From positions 1,054,001 to 1,118,000 of the forward strand of contig JANVFP010000016.1 of assembly GCA_027919835.1 (NCBI GenBank): a DNA stretch of 64,000 bases, given 5' to 3'. The notes beneath the pieces are model-generated. The model made no database searches and was not told the DNA's origin. It saw only the letters and a program-made list of their open reading frames with translations. The position numbers and the translations under genes are program-made. Shown in pieces: positions 47,993-59,343 of this stretch (within the stretch, counting starts at the first letter, position 1; each line of letters begins with the position of its first letter). This DNA is from Lentinula raphanica. Lineage: Eukaryota > Basidiomycota > Agaricomycetes > Agaricales > Omphalotaceae.

Positions 47993-50900
47993 ATGACTTC
48001 TACTGGCTCTATATCGTCCTTACTCCGTAGACCTCAATCTTCTGCTTCTCAATATCTTGCATCAGACTTCAAACACCATGAATCAACTGCAACAGTGTCT
48101 GCTCTCGCTCGACCATCTTCAAGTATCTCATTGAGACCAACCTCACGCGCATCATACCGCCCTAAATCTCGTCAACACAAGCTCACAGCCGCAAAGCTTC
48201 TCCCTCTATGTGAAGATGTGGTGCGTAAGATACTGGGTCAACCTGGAGAAGGAGATGAGGAACATGAGAAGAAGTATCATGAAATGGTGGACTGGTCAGT
48301 GAAGCAATTAGGCATGGAGAGCACAAATAAGGCTGCACTGGTGCTGGACATGGAAGCAGTGGACAAGATGGTTCATGGGTGCGTATGTTCCTTATTCTCA
48401 CTCATACTACAGCTGAAATTGTCACCAGACACGTCGAGAAAGGGCGCGTCAAATCTCAGGATATGCTCGCCGATGCCCTGGAAAGATGTTCCGGACAACT
48501 AAAGGAAATAGCTGAAGGTGAACATGATTTGGATGATGAAATCAAAGTACTTCTCATAATCTCTTTGGCATTCGTGTACTGAATACTATCTCAGAAATCT
48601 CGGCTACCTGCTCACATGCAGTTTCTCGCAAGTCTTCATTGCATTTCATACGGAGATATCAATTGACGACATGCTTGCAGCTCGCGCTTTCCTCGCCTCC
48701 TCAACCTTCCACGCTTACGCACGCGTCGATCTATCTGCATTCTCTGGATAATCCGCCATCTACAACTGAAGACGACCGATTGACGTGGAAGAAGATCCTC
48801 GAAGAGGACCCATACGAAGGAGATCACTGGATTGGTGTCCCTGGTGGAATTCCCCTCCCTCGTAAACGCAAATCCTCCGTGGACGCGTCAGAAGCCGATG
48901 ACGGCGAGTCCTTGGACGATTTAGACACCTCACCGTCCCTGTCGCCGCTGAGATCTGATGATCTCGCACTTGACGACACCGATTCTGAAAAGGAAACCTT
49001 CAAGGATTTAGATAACGCGCCGGCCCATATCAATCCGCCAGCTGGAGTAACAGTGGATGTCAGTCATAAACCTCTGTACACAACCTATGCATACAGAAAA
49101 GAATTGGAGGATCTCAGATCCAAGCAATACTGGCAATCGGATTGGAGAATGAGCTCTGCGATTGCGCTGCAGAAACGAGGCACATTTGATATTGGTGATG
49201 CTTCAACACTAGGTTTGATCTTACAAGTCCTTTCTTTGAGAAAATGTAGGCTCATTCAATCGACCGACAGGACCTACTCTCCAACGCATTCTCCCCAAGT
49301 CTACATCTTCAGAGCAGCTGCCAATCGAATTAGTACTGTCCGTCGATGTAGGCATTTCTCTTGCCGTTCATGCTCTATTCTATGCTCAATGAATTCACAG
49401 AGACACATCCGAGAACAAGATGCTGTTCGCGAGGTTTTAATTGCACTCCAAGGAAGGGAAAATGTCCTGTACGACCAGGACTTCAAAGTAAATAAGTCGC
49501 ATCGTCGTCAAATAAGCCTAACCAACATAGTATACAGACTACGACAAGCACACCGAAACTCCTGCATTTCTCTCTTGCTTCGCAACAATCCCTTCTTGAC
49601 CACATCGGTGACTCGTGTAGAACTATTCAAAGCCTTCGTCGATTCACATCATCGATTATGCACCATTCCTCCGTCGCTCATTCATCGCCCAAGCAGACAA
49701 TTAGTGCCATGGATCGGATGAGAATCGGGCGTGCTGCGAAAATTACTCGCACCCTTGAGGCATTCGCCGATGCTATTGACACAGAAATCAGATCATTAGA
49801 AGTGTGGTGTTCGAATCGGGAAGAAGCTTGGCTTCGGGCTCTGAATGGATTGACTCCCAATCCAACTACTCATTTTGAGTCCGAACCAGACGATCAGGGA
49901 TTAGTCGTCAGTCTCTTGGGAACAGAGAAAGCCTTGCGGGACCAGTTCGAGGACAGTTTTGATGCCATGTTGAAAATTGTCATTCGAGTTGTCGGAGAAC
50001 CTCAGGATGACGAGTGGGCTTTGCCAACACAAACTCCTTCTTCAATCACGACCCTCCTTCTCGATACACTCTTCTCCGCAGTTCAGCTGCGCCTCGAACG
50101 CGGGATCAAGTTACTGCGGCAACCTTGACGAGAGTGTTCGTGGGTAGTGCTGAGCCGATTTGGAGAATGGTCGGGCGGTGGATCAGTCATGGTTTTGAAA
50201 TGAACAGCGGACACAGTCAAACCCTTTCAGAGGTCGGAAAGGGAGGACTAGATGAAGAGTTCTTCATCGAGTGGAACGGTATTGGAATTGAACTCGGAGT
50301 CATCGGCCTTTTGGATCCCGATTTCTGGCAGGAAGGTTATTGTCTTCGAGGCGATACCTCTTCAAGCTCAGTATCCATCTCAGATACAAACCAAAGTCCA
50401 ACTTCTACTCAGACACAAGGACGCATCCCTAACTTTCTGAAACACGTAGCCGTAACGGTATTAGAATCTGGCAAAGCTATGGGCCTTCTGTCAGCTTTAG
50501 GTGCAGATGTACAGGTCCTAGAGAGCGCCGAAGCACATTTCATCCGCGACTACGAATGGCCGTCTTTCCAGAAACTGGTTGCTGATGAACCGTCTGGGCC
50601 GTCTGAAGACAATCAGTTTGATAGTAACGCGCTTTTCGCTGTGTCTGTCGACCAGTTATCACGTCGGATCTACGATAAGCTCGCGCCTTATTGTCATGCG
50701 ACTGGATCTCTGCTTGCGAAGGTGATCATAGGGGAGTGCGATTTTTGGATTCATCTGAGGGCAATTGAAAGTGTGTTCTTGATGCAGAGAGGTGATATAA
50801 TCAGCGATTTTGCGGACATTCTTTTCGCAAAGGTATTCCAGGTCTCTACGCTAGTCGGTTCGCACGGCTAATTTCTTGCGTAGATGGACTCAAAACAGAA

Positions 50901-52109
50901 TTGGACCGATTTCCATTTCCTCAATACTGCATTCACCGAAATCATCGCTGCAAGCAACAATGCCAGCAGCGTTGAAGAGTTCATTGAGATCTCTCTCTTC
51001 CGGTTATCATACAAAGTGACCGGCTTCAAAGAGAAAAATGCTCTGCGAACAGTGAAGGCGTTTGATGGTCTATTACTTGAATACCTCATTCCTTTCCCCT
51101 TGACATACACCTTCACGCCAAGGAACATGCAAATCTACGCTGAGATCTTCGTCTTTCTACTGCAAATTCGTAGAGCCAAGGATCTCTTGGAAAAAATATT
51201 GGTCAGAGGCGCATCTAGTCGTAATGCCGGGTTGAAAGCGTTCTATGCAATGCGCAGTCGTCTGAACTGGTTTGTCAAGTGAGTTCTCGATGCCCCCTGA
51301 TATCTGATGCGTTTTGTCTGAATTCGACGTACATAGTACTTTCCTCAATTTTCTCACAACATATGTGAGTACAGCCTGATGAAGGTGCTCCTACTATGAT
51401 ACATAATTCTCTCTAGGTCATCCAAACACAGGCTCTCAGTTTACACAAGACTCTGGCAGAGGCACAAGCTCAATCTTTCGACCAGGTTATCAAGATTCAC
51501 GAAGATCAGTGAGCACAAACATATGACATGCAAATCTATATATACACTGACAATCCGTTTCTCCAGTCTGCAGAAACTGCATAGTCGGTGTCTACTTCAA
51601 ACCAAAGTTTGTGATGTCGATTAATTCCCAGCCTCGGACTTCACTGATATACACTCAACCAGACAAACGCTCTCTATCAAGCAATCTTGTCTGTCCTCGA
51701 CATGACGATGACTTTCAACGAGATTTTCGGTGCTTTTGCTGGAGACATGACATTGCACGATATTTCTGGTCACTCCATAATGCTCAAGCACCATCGGAGT
51801 CGTAGACAACGACGGCGACGCAAAAATGTCATTGGCTTTTCTCATTCAATGAATCTGTCCTACGAAACCTCAGAAAGCGAAAGGGAGCGCGATGAAGACG
51901 AGGCAGACTACTCGTATTCCGTCTCAATCAACGCTTCAACGTTTGCTGAAGGTGACGACTTGTCCACGAAATTACACAAAATGTCAACGGATCTTGATGG
52001 GCTTGTCCGTTTCATCAGAAGGGGCATCGAGACTCTGGCAGGAGGCACAAGTGATGCTTCAACGACGTTTGGAATTTTGGCGTTCGCCTTGCAGGATTGG
52101 GACTTGTAA
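47993..52109 (+). CDS. Gamma-tubulin complex component (GCP5-like, Spc97/98 family)
   Basis: This is a subunit of the gamma-tubulin ring complex that nucleates microtubules at spindle pole bodies. The start MTSTGSISSLLRRPQSSASQ opens a Ser-rich leader, then helical segments (KLLPLCEDVVRKILGQPGEG, ALERCSGQLKEIAEGEHDLD). Around DRLTWKKILEEDPYEGDHW a Ser/Asp-rich linker of the GCP5/GCP6 type is inserted. The GRIP1 region includes LEAFADAIDTEIRSLEVWCS and EPIWRMVGRWISHGFEM, then EEFFIEWNGIGIEL and DPDFWQEGYCLR. GRIP2 includes PNFLKHVAVTVLESGKAMGL, DFWIHLRAIESVFLMQRGDI, FDGLLLEYLIPFPLTYTFTP and the C-terminal FGILAFALQDWDL. Many introns; GCP5 versus GCP6 is not certain. Confidence 0.85.
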
Positions 52110-52697
52110 ATAACAGCCATACTCCCCAATTCACTACATTGATGTGGCTACTATTCCATCGTACCAGAACAGAAACCTTCGAGCCTGAATTACTGTACAT
52201 GACAACTTGCCGATGGGTCAAGGTTATTAACAAGAAGATATTCATATAGTAATGGACATGAGCGTACGCAATGAATGGGACAGCATATAGATGTCAAGTG
52301 AAGAAGTGAACACAGAAAGTACTATACTAGAGTAATAAATCGCTAGAAAGAGATAGACATTGTACGACAGAAACGAGACTGGTGACAAGATGATAGAACG
52401 ACAGCCGATGCAAGAGATAGATAAGTCAATGGTCATGATCATGAAACAGGTTAATGATGTATATGTGAGAGGGGGAAATGAGAATGTTTGGAAACACAGT
52501 CCTGAAGCCCAAGCCTGCCGCAAAGAAAAGATCGAAGGTGAAAGACGTACTGAGATACGGGTGGAGATTAAACAAAAGACACGTGTAGACGTAGTCTAAT
52601 GGACAAAGAGGCAAAAGAGAACGAACAACAAGAGAAACTACAATGGAAAAGGATACTCGAAGAGGTCAGGCAGAGATAAGGAACGAACACAAAAAGA
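52110..52697. other. Convergent 3' region
   Basis: This 588-bp region lies between two inward-facing stop codons (GCP-like and Btz-like). Frames here are low in complexity and unrelated to known families. It holds both 3' UTRs; I see nothing else. Confidence 0.45.
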
Positions 52698-55052
52698 TCA
52701 CTGGTAATATACAGTACCCTGCGGAGGATACATCTCGTACGGCGCAACCTGCGACATATCAAGGTACGGGTTGTATCCATAAGAGGGGTCTGGGTAGTAA
52801 TAAGGACTGTAGTAGCCCATTATGGGGTCCTGGACCTGCTGCTGCTGGGTCTCCATAGCCGACTGATCACCACCATCATAAGAATACTGCTCGGAAGGTT
52901 CGAAAGCAGCAGCATCCGATCGAAGTCCACTAGAAGAGGGCTGCTGACTGGTGTTCGCAGTTCCCGATGGGGAGATATACCGCCCAGCCTGTTTTGGCTC
53001 ATCGGGAGCACGAATCTGTATCCTGGAAGACTGACGGGGGAACGAGAAAAGTGGAGGCGAAGGAGTATATTCCATATAACCACCACCATTGATCGGCGGC
53101 GTGCCCGTAGGGAGGAAGTCAGAAGATGAGACAGCAGAGTGATGGTGGACATGGCCGGGAACAAAAGGCACAGGCTGCATCATAGGAGGAGTATACATGC
53201 TCGAGGTAGGCTGCAGGTACACGGGACGGCCTGTGGCAACTTCATATGGCATCCCGGCAGAATTGATCGCCAAACCTGGTGGAAGCGAAGGTGCATACTG
53301 ATACGGTGATCCATAGCTAGGAGAAATTTCCGACGAGGAGTAATTGTATTGCATAGGCGAAACGTGTTGCTCTGGTAGATCATCTGGTACAGTGCCCGTG
53401 GGATTGCGCAAGACAGCTTCCTCAGTTTGCACCCATCGCGAGTGATCGGTCTTTGTAGGTTCTAGCGACAGCTGTTCGAGCTTCTGTTGTATAGCGGGGT
53501 CGACGGAAGAAATCGATGAGGAGACATTATGAGTTTCGTTAGGCAGTGAGACAGACACCGGTTTGTTTGTTAACTGCTCGGGTAACGGGATGGGCTTGGG
53601 TGAAACAAGTCGAGGCCTAACTGTGAAGACCTCTTCAATCGAAGGCTCGTCTACCACCGGAGGGTCAGAAACCGACTGTGCAATCTCAGGTTTGTCGAAA
53701 GGCGTAGATTTAGGTATCCGGACGACAGGTGACCGATCACCAGCTTCTGAATCAGGATTCGGAGGGGTGTGTTTGGAAGTAGACGCTTGGCTGGACAACA
53801 TCAGTGGAACACGGATAGGGGCAGTCTTCTGGTTGGGCAGCTTTACACGTACAGAGGCCGAATGACCGCCCCGTTGTTTGAACGAAGGATCAGAGAACAG
53901 GAACGATTCTGCCTGTTTCGTCCACATGTGTTCAGGCTTCTTCAAAAACCAGACTCTGTTTGGGTCGGACTGAATCTGACGTGTCTTGAATGGTGTTGAA
54001 AATGCAGCTCGGCCTGGTCGTACACCGCGGACTGGGAAAGATAAGATTCGACCACGAGAGTTTTCAGAGACAGTGGAAGGTGGAGGCTGTTGTCTCTGAA
54101 TGGAAGTCCTCTGCTGCTCATCGTCACTGCGTTTCAACTCCTCGAATCCGTCGTGCGTCCAAGTACGGTCAGCTGGTTGAACGCCAGCCTCTTCCAAATT
54201 CTGTGTCGCAGAGGCTGCGATAGACCTCCCAGAAAAACCGCCTCGCCCACGGAAAGAGCCGCGACCAAAACCTCCCCGCCCTCGGAATCCACTCTGCCAA
54301 CGCTCCCGCCACCATCCACTCATACTCCTCATGCTCTTATCCATCAGTCTATCGTCATGACCCCAGAATTCCCCAACGGTAGGAACATAGGAAGGATCAG
54401 CTTCTAGCCGTTGTTGATAAGCCTGGCGCGCGCTCTGACCAGCAGGTCGTCGAGATTCGGAGTGAGAAGCTGGTGTACGAGTCTGTTCTGGTTGGTCCGC
54501 AGGTTGAGGTGGAGCAGTCGATGGAGAAGATAGAGAATTAGAAACAACACGATTATTCTGCTTCATATGTTTCTTCGATTTCCGGGATTGGTTGGGAATA
54601 GGTAGCACCTGGCTATCAAGCTCGGTAAAGTCAATGACAGGAAGACTTTCAGGACCATTTTCGACTTCATTCGTGACCATCTCCGACCAATCCCCGGAAG
54701 CTCCGAAGAAAGATTGGCTATGGCCGTTGACGAAGAGATGAGAGGCACCTTTTGGACTCTGACTCGTGCTCGGCGTGAGGACTCTGGGTTGATCGTTGGG
54801 CATAACGTCCTCAGAGGCTGGTTCTGTGTCAGAGTCGGACGTAGATTGAGAGGAAGAAAGGTCATCTTCGGATTCGGAGTCAGTTCTGACCTCCCTCTCC
54901 ACTTCTTCGTCACTGTCCAAATCGGGCTGTCTCCCTCTCCGCCTGCCAAATCTCCTCCTTTTACTATGCGAGCCACTCGAGCGTGGAGCTTGACGATTAT
55001 TATGGATTGAGCTCGCCGTGGCAGAGGTAGATGGCGCTATTGGAGCAGGCAT
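52698..55052 (-). CDS. Btz (CASC3/Barentsz) domain protein
   Basis: This is a predicted exon-junction-complex factor that contacts eIF4A-III through a Btz/SELOR domain. The single-exon frame of 784 residues starts MPAPIAPSTSATASSIHNNR. An upstream Met at 55118 is probably in a 5' UTR intron, since gtatga...ctcag brackets it. A basic patch (KRRRFGRRRGRQ) and an acidic Ser-rich segment precede the Btz core at residues 220-310. The core is DPSYVPTVGEFWGHDDRLMD, MRSMSGWWRERWQ, an RGG-type stretch (FRGRGGFGRGSFRGRGG) and DRTWTHDGFEELKRSDDE, with the W-H-D-x-F-E contact motif. The rest is long, Pro/Gln/Tyr-rich and disordered, with a QQQQVQDP patch near the end. The family call rests on the core only. 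Confidence 0.82.
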   Translation of the reverse strand: MPAPIAPSTSATASSIHNNRQAPRSSGSHSKRRRFGRRRGRQPDLDSDEEVEREVRTDSESEDDLSSSQSTSDSDTEPASEDVMPNDQPRVLTPSTSQSPKGASHLFVNGHSQSFFGASGDWSEMVTNEVENGPESLPVIDFTELDSQVLPIPNQSRKSKKHMKQNNRVVSNSLSSPSTAPPQPADQPEQTRTPASHSESRRPAGQSARQAYQQRLEADPSYVPTVGEFWGHDDRLMDKSMRSMSGWWRERWQSGFRGRGGFGRGSFRGRGGFSGRSIAASATQNLEEAGVQPADRTWTHDGFEELKRSDDEQQRTSIQRQQPPPSTVSENSRGRILSFPVRGVRPGRAAFSTPFKTRQIQSDPNRVWFLKKPEHMWTKQAESFLFSDPSFKQRGGHSASVRVKLPNQKTAPIRVPLMLSSQASTSKHTPPNPDSEAGDRSPVVRIPKSTPFDKPEIAQSVSDPPVVDEPSIEEVFTVRPRLVSPKPIPLPEQLTNKPVSVSLPNETHNVSSSISSVDPAIQQKLEQLSLEPTKTDHSRWVQTEEAVLRNPTGTVPDDLPEQHVSPMQYNYSSSEISPSYGSPYQYAPSLPPGLAINSAGMPYEVATGRPVYLQPTSSMYTPPMMQPVPFVPGHVHHHSAVSSSDFLPTGTPPINGGGYMEYTPSPPLFSFPRQSSRIQIRAPDEPKQAGRYISPSGTANTSQQPSSSGLRSDAAAFEPSEQYSYDGGDQSAMETQQQQVQDPIMGYYSPYYYPDPSYGYNPYLDMSQVAPYEMYPPQGTVYYQ

Positions 55053-55410
55053 AGAAACTGAGATGAGAAAGTGAGGAAAATGAGAAAAAAAAGTCTGCGA
55101 GACTGCGGAAAAGATCATACCTTATAACAGAAATCGACCGAATGTGATAGAAGGATATAGAAAACGTGTAGAGAATGAAGGTTGTTGTTGGAAGATAAAG
55201 AACAAAGAACAAAGAGAGCTTCAAGTGCAACTTGACCAGTGAAGTCCAAAACAAAGAACGGCACCGAATTGATCACTAAGCAGCGGCATGCTTCGGCATA
55301 CGTACAATTGTAGCTCCGCTCGGCACTTTCCTCTTTCTATCCGGTCGGCATCCGGTTACTACAAGTCACCTTGCACCGCGCACCCAACTCAGAACTGGTA
55401 GTGGAACATA
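55053..55410. promoter_or_regulatory. Divergent promoter region, Btz / epoxide hydrolase
   Basis: This 358-bp region lies between two head-to-head starts. It contains a likely 5' UTR intron of the Btz gene (about 55062-55122). No TATA box was recognised. Confidence 0.45.
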
Positions 55411-56861
55411 ATGAATCCCTCTGACCCGTCTAGCTTCAGCCACAGAACAGAGAAAATATCCACTGGTCGAAAATACCATTTTGTTGATCAACTGCCTCTC
55501 AATTATAGCCAAGGAACACCGACGTTGCTTTGTGTCCATGGCTTTCCGGATTGCTGGTGAGCGAACAAATACTTCGTCCAATACTGGTTCGGACAGAGAT
55601 TTATCCAGACCTATCAGGTTTGGCTGGAGATATCAAATAAAACCCTGGGTCCGTCAAGGCTTTCGTGTTGTGGTCCCGGATATGTTAGGTGTGAAGGAAT
55701 TCAAGTCCGAATGGCTGGACTGTTTCATACTTACGACATAATCTACTCATGGTCAGGCTACGGCGGGACAGACAAACCAGCAGACCCAAAAGAGTACTCT
55801 ACGAAACGTCTCTGCGCAGATCTATGCGCGATACTAGACCTACTCGGAATTCAGCAAACTGTCTGTCCTGAAGATTCGCCCCTCCTGCTTTGTCTTCATT
55901 GATTGAGATGTGTAGGTTCTCATTGGTCATGATTGGGGGGCTTACACTGCCGGTAGATTCGCTCTCTGGCATCCTGATCGTCTCATGGCTCTTATAATGT
56001 AAGAAACCACTCTCATAGCTCAGTCCGAGTGAGTGATCAAATTGGCGCCCAGGTTATCTGTGCCATATACCCCTCCGTCACTTGAATATCTCCCTGTGAC
56101 TACCGTCGCAAAGTTAGCACCCAATCTCAGCTATCAAGCCTATTTCGAAGAGCAACGTTCAACGAAGGAAATCGAATCCAACGTAACTAATCCGTTCCTT
56201 CATATCCAAATGACCCCTTCATATCCCTATGATAGCTCAACACGTTCTTGAGAGTGATCTACCGTGGTCCAAATCCCACTCAGCGATTTAAAATTTCACA
56301 GCTCTACAAAGGTCCGGAAGTTCTCGCAAAGATCTACGTCCCGGACTCCGATATAGTTTTAAATGCCCAGGTCAGCTATGTTTAACGCTACCTTGAAGCT
56401 GTTTTCGACAACATTACACTCTACTACAGGAGCTCGAATTTTACAGCAAGGTATTTCAGCAGGGGATGAATGGTCCGCTGAACTATTACCGCACAGCGTT
56501 ATTTCGACATGAAGAGGAACTTGGTAAGTGTTGTTTCTAGTATACTGCAGGACCCTGCAAGCTCCCAGGGATGTTCCCTGCTCCGGAACCTCATACTCAC
56601 TGTTCTTCAGCTGCCGAGCTCTCGCCTAATTTACGCCCAGACCTACCTGTCCTATTTGTCTGGGGCACCAAAGATTCCACGACTACGTCCTCGTTGATCC
56701 AGAAAGCACACAAGTTTATTCCTCGGCTACAGGACCTTGCCCTGGAGGAACGAGGTCATTGGATACTCGTGGAGGCGAGAGATGTGATAACTGAGAAGAT
56801 TCCTCAGTGGTTGAAGGATCTTGCAGTGGAATATCAAGGGAATCTCAAGACACATCTGTAA
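55411..56861 (+). CDS. Epoxide-hydrolase-like alpha/beta hydrolase
   Basis: This is a predicted soluble-epoxide-hydrolase-type enzyme. It starts MNPSDPSSFSHRTEKISTGR. The oxyanion motif LLCVHGFPDCWFGWRYQIKP is completed across an intron, then VPDMLGYGGTDKPADPKEYS. The nucleophile Asp lies in VLIGHDWGAYTAGRFALWHP after another intron. The cap contains LSVPYTPPSLEYLPV, SNRFKISQLYKGPEVLAKIY and NGPLNYYRTALF (a candidate epoxide-activating Tyr). The charge-relay residues are in LPVLFVWGTKD and LEERGHWILVEA (His). It ends GNLKTHL. Every junction I needed has a good gt/ag pair and the catalytic set is complete, so the gene looks functional. The natural substrate is unknown. Confidence 0.88.
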
Positions 56862-57151
56862 GCCTAGCTATAGCTGTTGGTTGGGTATGTACCATACGGT
56901 TGCGTCTCGTGTGTATGATTATGCGTATAAACAAACAGAAATTCTCACATAAAAATCTTCGGGCTCTGCAATGAACGCGTCCTTTTCGTGCATTCAACTA
57001 TACAGGCTCAGCGTCTTCGGGTCGCAGAGGCTTCAACAGAGGGCCACTGGAGCTGACCGTAAGCTTGAGCGCTTATTACATGATTACAAAGCAACACTTG
57101 AAATTTAAAGTAAGACAAGCTTTTTAACCCGTGCCTACGTCACGGTGAAAT

Positions 57152-58716
57152 ATACCTTCAAAAACAGTAAAAAAACTCATCAGAAACTTGTACACAACTT
57201 TTTAGCTATCTACACCTCACAGTTTGTTCCACACTTCTTATGAATTGCTGAGATGTCTATCTCTAGTGACTTTTTCCAAATTTATTCATTAGTAGACTTT
57301 TATTTATTTACAGTATCAGTTCTCATTTTATACTTGTTTTGTCAGGTATTGTACTATACTATTACTCAATCTCAGTTGTCTCCCACTTTCTGTGGATTGC
57401 TGAGTACCAAGCTCAATAATTACTTGAACTTTGTAGTTATTTCATCAAAGCTTCTTATTGAGTTTGAATTTAATGTGTACAGTCATTTACAGTCCAATGG
57501 GATAAAATTTCCACTTCAGCTGCGAAATTGTGAAGCAACACAATATGGACTAAGTAAATAGGCAGACCTGAACTATTATACTTTGAGATACTGTATGCCA
57601 TGTTTTGTAATTTTTGAGAAGAGCTAAGTGCTTTTACAATTGTTGTCAAAAATTTGAGGGCATTTGGGATGGAATGATGTGACTGCTACTCACCACTCAT
57701 TTTGTTCCATCTCATGCCAATCTGAATGTATTTTTATGATTATTTTTATAATTAATGGTCTATGTGGTATGCTACACACTGTAGCTTAGGAAATAAAGTA
57801 AAATTCCTTCAAGGACCACCATTGACATTCCAATATTCATGCATCTAGTACTGCATGAGCAGAAAAAATCATTTATTGATCCCAGTGCAATCCTTCTTCT
57901 GAGCACTTATAAATTCTAGTAATGGTGTATCTACATTCTATGAACTAACAGGATTTTTCCTGAAAATATTTCACAAAGTTTTGCATGCTTGAGCATCATT
58001 TGTCCCATTGGCTCATAGTATCTCAATGGCCAATAGATGACTGTAGTGTGTTTTCTCATGTGCACATTTGGTATTCTGAGAAAATGCATACAGCCAACTA
58101 TTGAGTCCATTGTTCATCATATACTTCTGCATGCACTGCTCCCTGCATTGGTTTCACTCTTAGATTTCAGGATGTCCTAGTTCTGGACTTGAGTCATTTA
58201 TGTATGGTCTGTAAAATATTACTTACAATTTTCCTTATCTATTTCAAATACATAAACAAAATTGTTCAATGCCCCTCAGAACTTATGTTCATTCTGAGGG
58301 TACGGCTTTCCCCCTACTTTAGCTCTCCTTCTATAGTCTTACCCCTGGTTACCTACAGATCTTGCATGTACTCACTTAGGCTCATAGATCCCACAAATCT
58401 GTCACTTCTAAGTCCCAAAACTCTTGATGTCACACATTACACACAGAACATGGCCCATGAAGTCATAGTCCAGCTCAAGTGTCTGAGCTCCAATGGGAGC
58501 AATATGTGTTTTTTTTTGAGGTTCAGAAGAAACAGGGCAGATTCATTGATTTTGTTGAGATAATTGCTCTGTGACTGCAGTAAGAATTATCTGCACCATA
58601 ATAAGTAAAGAAGGATAGCTCAATGTATTGAAACATTTGAGAATACTATGTAACACACTCCTAAAAGTTGTTAGAGTTGATCAGAAAGCTTGAATGAAGT
58701 AGTGAAAATAAAAGAG
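57152..58716. repeat. CpG-depleted AT-rich block (decayed transposon candidate)
   Basis: In about 1,565 bases I find only two CpG dinucleotides (near 57523 and 58302), while TpG and CpA words (TGCATG, CATG, TGCA) are frequent. Flanking gene DNA has ordinary CpG. This is the pattern left by cytosine methylation at CpG and deamination, or by a RIP-like process, in fungal repeats. Frames are broken by many stops on both strands. Some minus-strand segments look weakly protein-like, but I cannot assign a transposon family. No terminal repeats were identified with confidence. Confidence 0.65.
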
Positions 58717-58930
58717 CGCCCAAAAAAGCGCCAGTGTAAAGAAAAAGGCTGGGTAAGCGCTTAGAGAAGCTGACTAAGAATTAAGTAATAAGCTGAGTTG
58801 GAATTTGGGCGTCTCGAGATAATTTATAGTATAGGATAGGGCTCATGGACGATTCGCATACATCACATGATTAGCTGTGAAAAGGCCGAAAAAAATTAAT
58901 AGCCTCAAATTGTCGATGAAAATAAAAAAA

Positions 58931-58983
58931 CTGCTTGCGCAGAAATGTTTTTAAAGTCTGAATGAAGAACTCTGCGCAAGCAG
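58931..58983. repeat. Perfect 13-bp hairpin arms
   Basis: CTGCTTGCGCAGA at 58931-58943 pairs perfectly with TCTGCGCAAGCAG at 58971-58983 across a 27-nt loop, inside the left part of the 571-bp element. Confidence 0.75.
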
Positions 58984-59063
58984 ATTTTAAAGAAAAGGCC
59001 ATCTTGCAGTGCTATTCATTTTTGAAGCATCATCTGCACTGTTACACTTCTGGTTGGAAATAA

Positions 59064-59343
59064 AGTCCGCACCTACGATGTGTCATCACTCGTGATCACT
59101 CGTGACCTGTTAGGTTAGGGTTAGGTTAGGGCTAGGGGTTCTCACGCGCGAAGCGCGTTTGGTTAGGGTTCGGGGTTGGGTTGGTTAGGGTTGTTAGGGG
59201 TTAGGTGGGGGTTTGGGGGCTTGCCCCCATGGTTAGAGGTTAGGGGGTGAGGATATCTTCATTTTTGAAGAAGTTAGAAAAATTGATAAAAAATCATGTG
59301 ACAATTTTATTTGACAGGTGATGACACATAGTAGGTGCGGACT
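59064..59343. repeat. Inner 280-bp inverted-repeat unit with telomere-like core
   Basis: AGTCCGCACCTAC(G)ATGTG followed by TCATCAC at 59064-59089 is repeated in inverse at 59318-59343 with one mismatch in 26. It is nested inside the larger element and encloses the TTAGGG-rich tract. TAA occurs next to both ends, though not at perfectly corresponding positions. It may be an independent element inserted into the first, or an inner arm of one composite element. Confidence 0.7.
59109..59250 (+). repeat. Interstitial telomere-like TTAGGG tract
   Basis: Six exact TTAGGG units (starting at 59115, 59126, 59163, 59185, 59194 and 59240) are mixed with variants such as TTAGG, TTGGG and TTAGGTGGGG. TTAGGG is the usual telomere unit of basidiomycetes. 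Two short perfect hairpins interrupt the tract: ACGCGC-GAA-GCGCGT at 59144-59158 and GGGGGCTTGCCCCC at 59215-59228. Genes continue on both sides, so this is not a chromosome end. Confidence 0.75.

Noticed and set aside
52820..55010. Several long frames on both strands inside the Btz gene
   Set aside because: They are shadows of a long low-complexity exon; only the minus frame with the Btz core has a recognisable domain.
57253..57561. Small membrane-like protein frame
   Set aside because: It lies in the CpG-depleted AT-rich block, where hydrophobic frames arise from composition; no family resemblance.
58189..58563. Reading frame of about 120 codons in the decayed block
   Set aside because: Same CpG-poor composition, no Met-supported start context, no homology recognised; more likely opposite strand of a decayed repeat.
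59109..59250. Chromosome end (true telomere)
   Set aside because: The TTAGGG units are degenerate and short, and normal genes continue on both sides.
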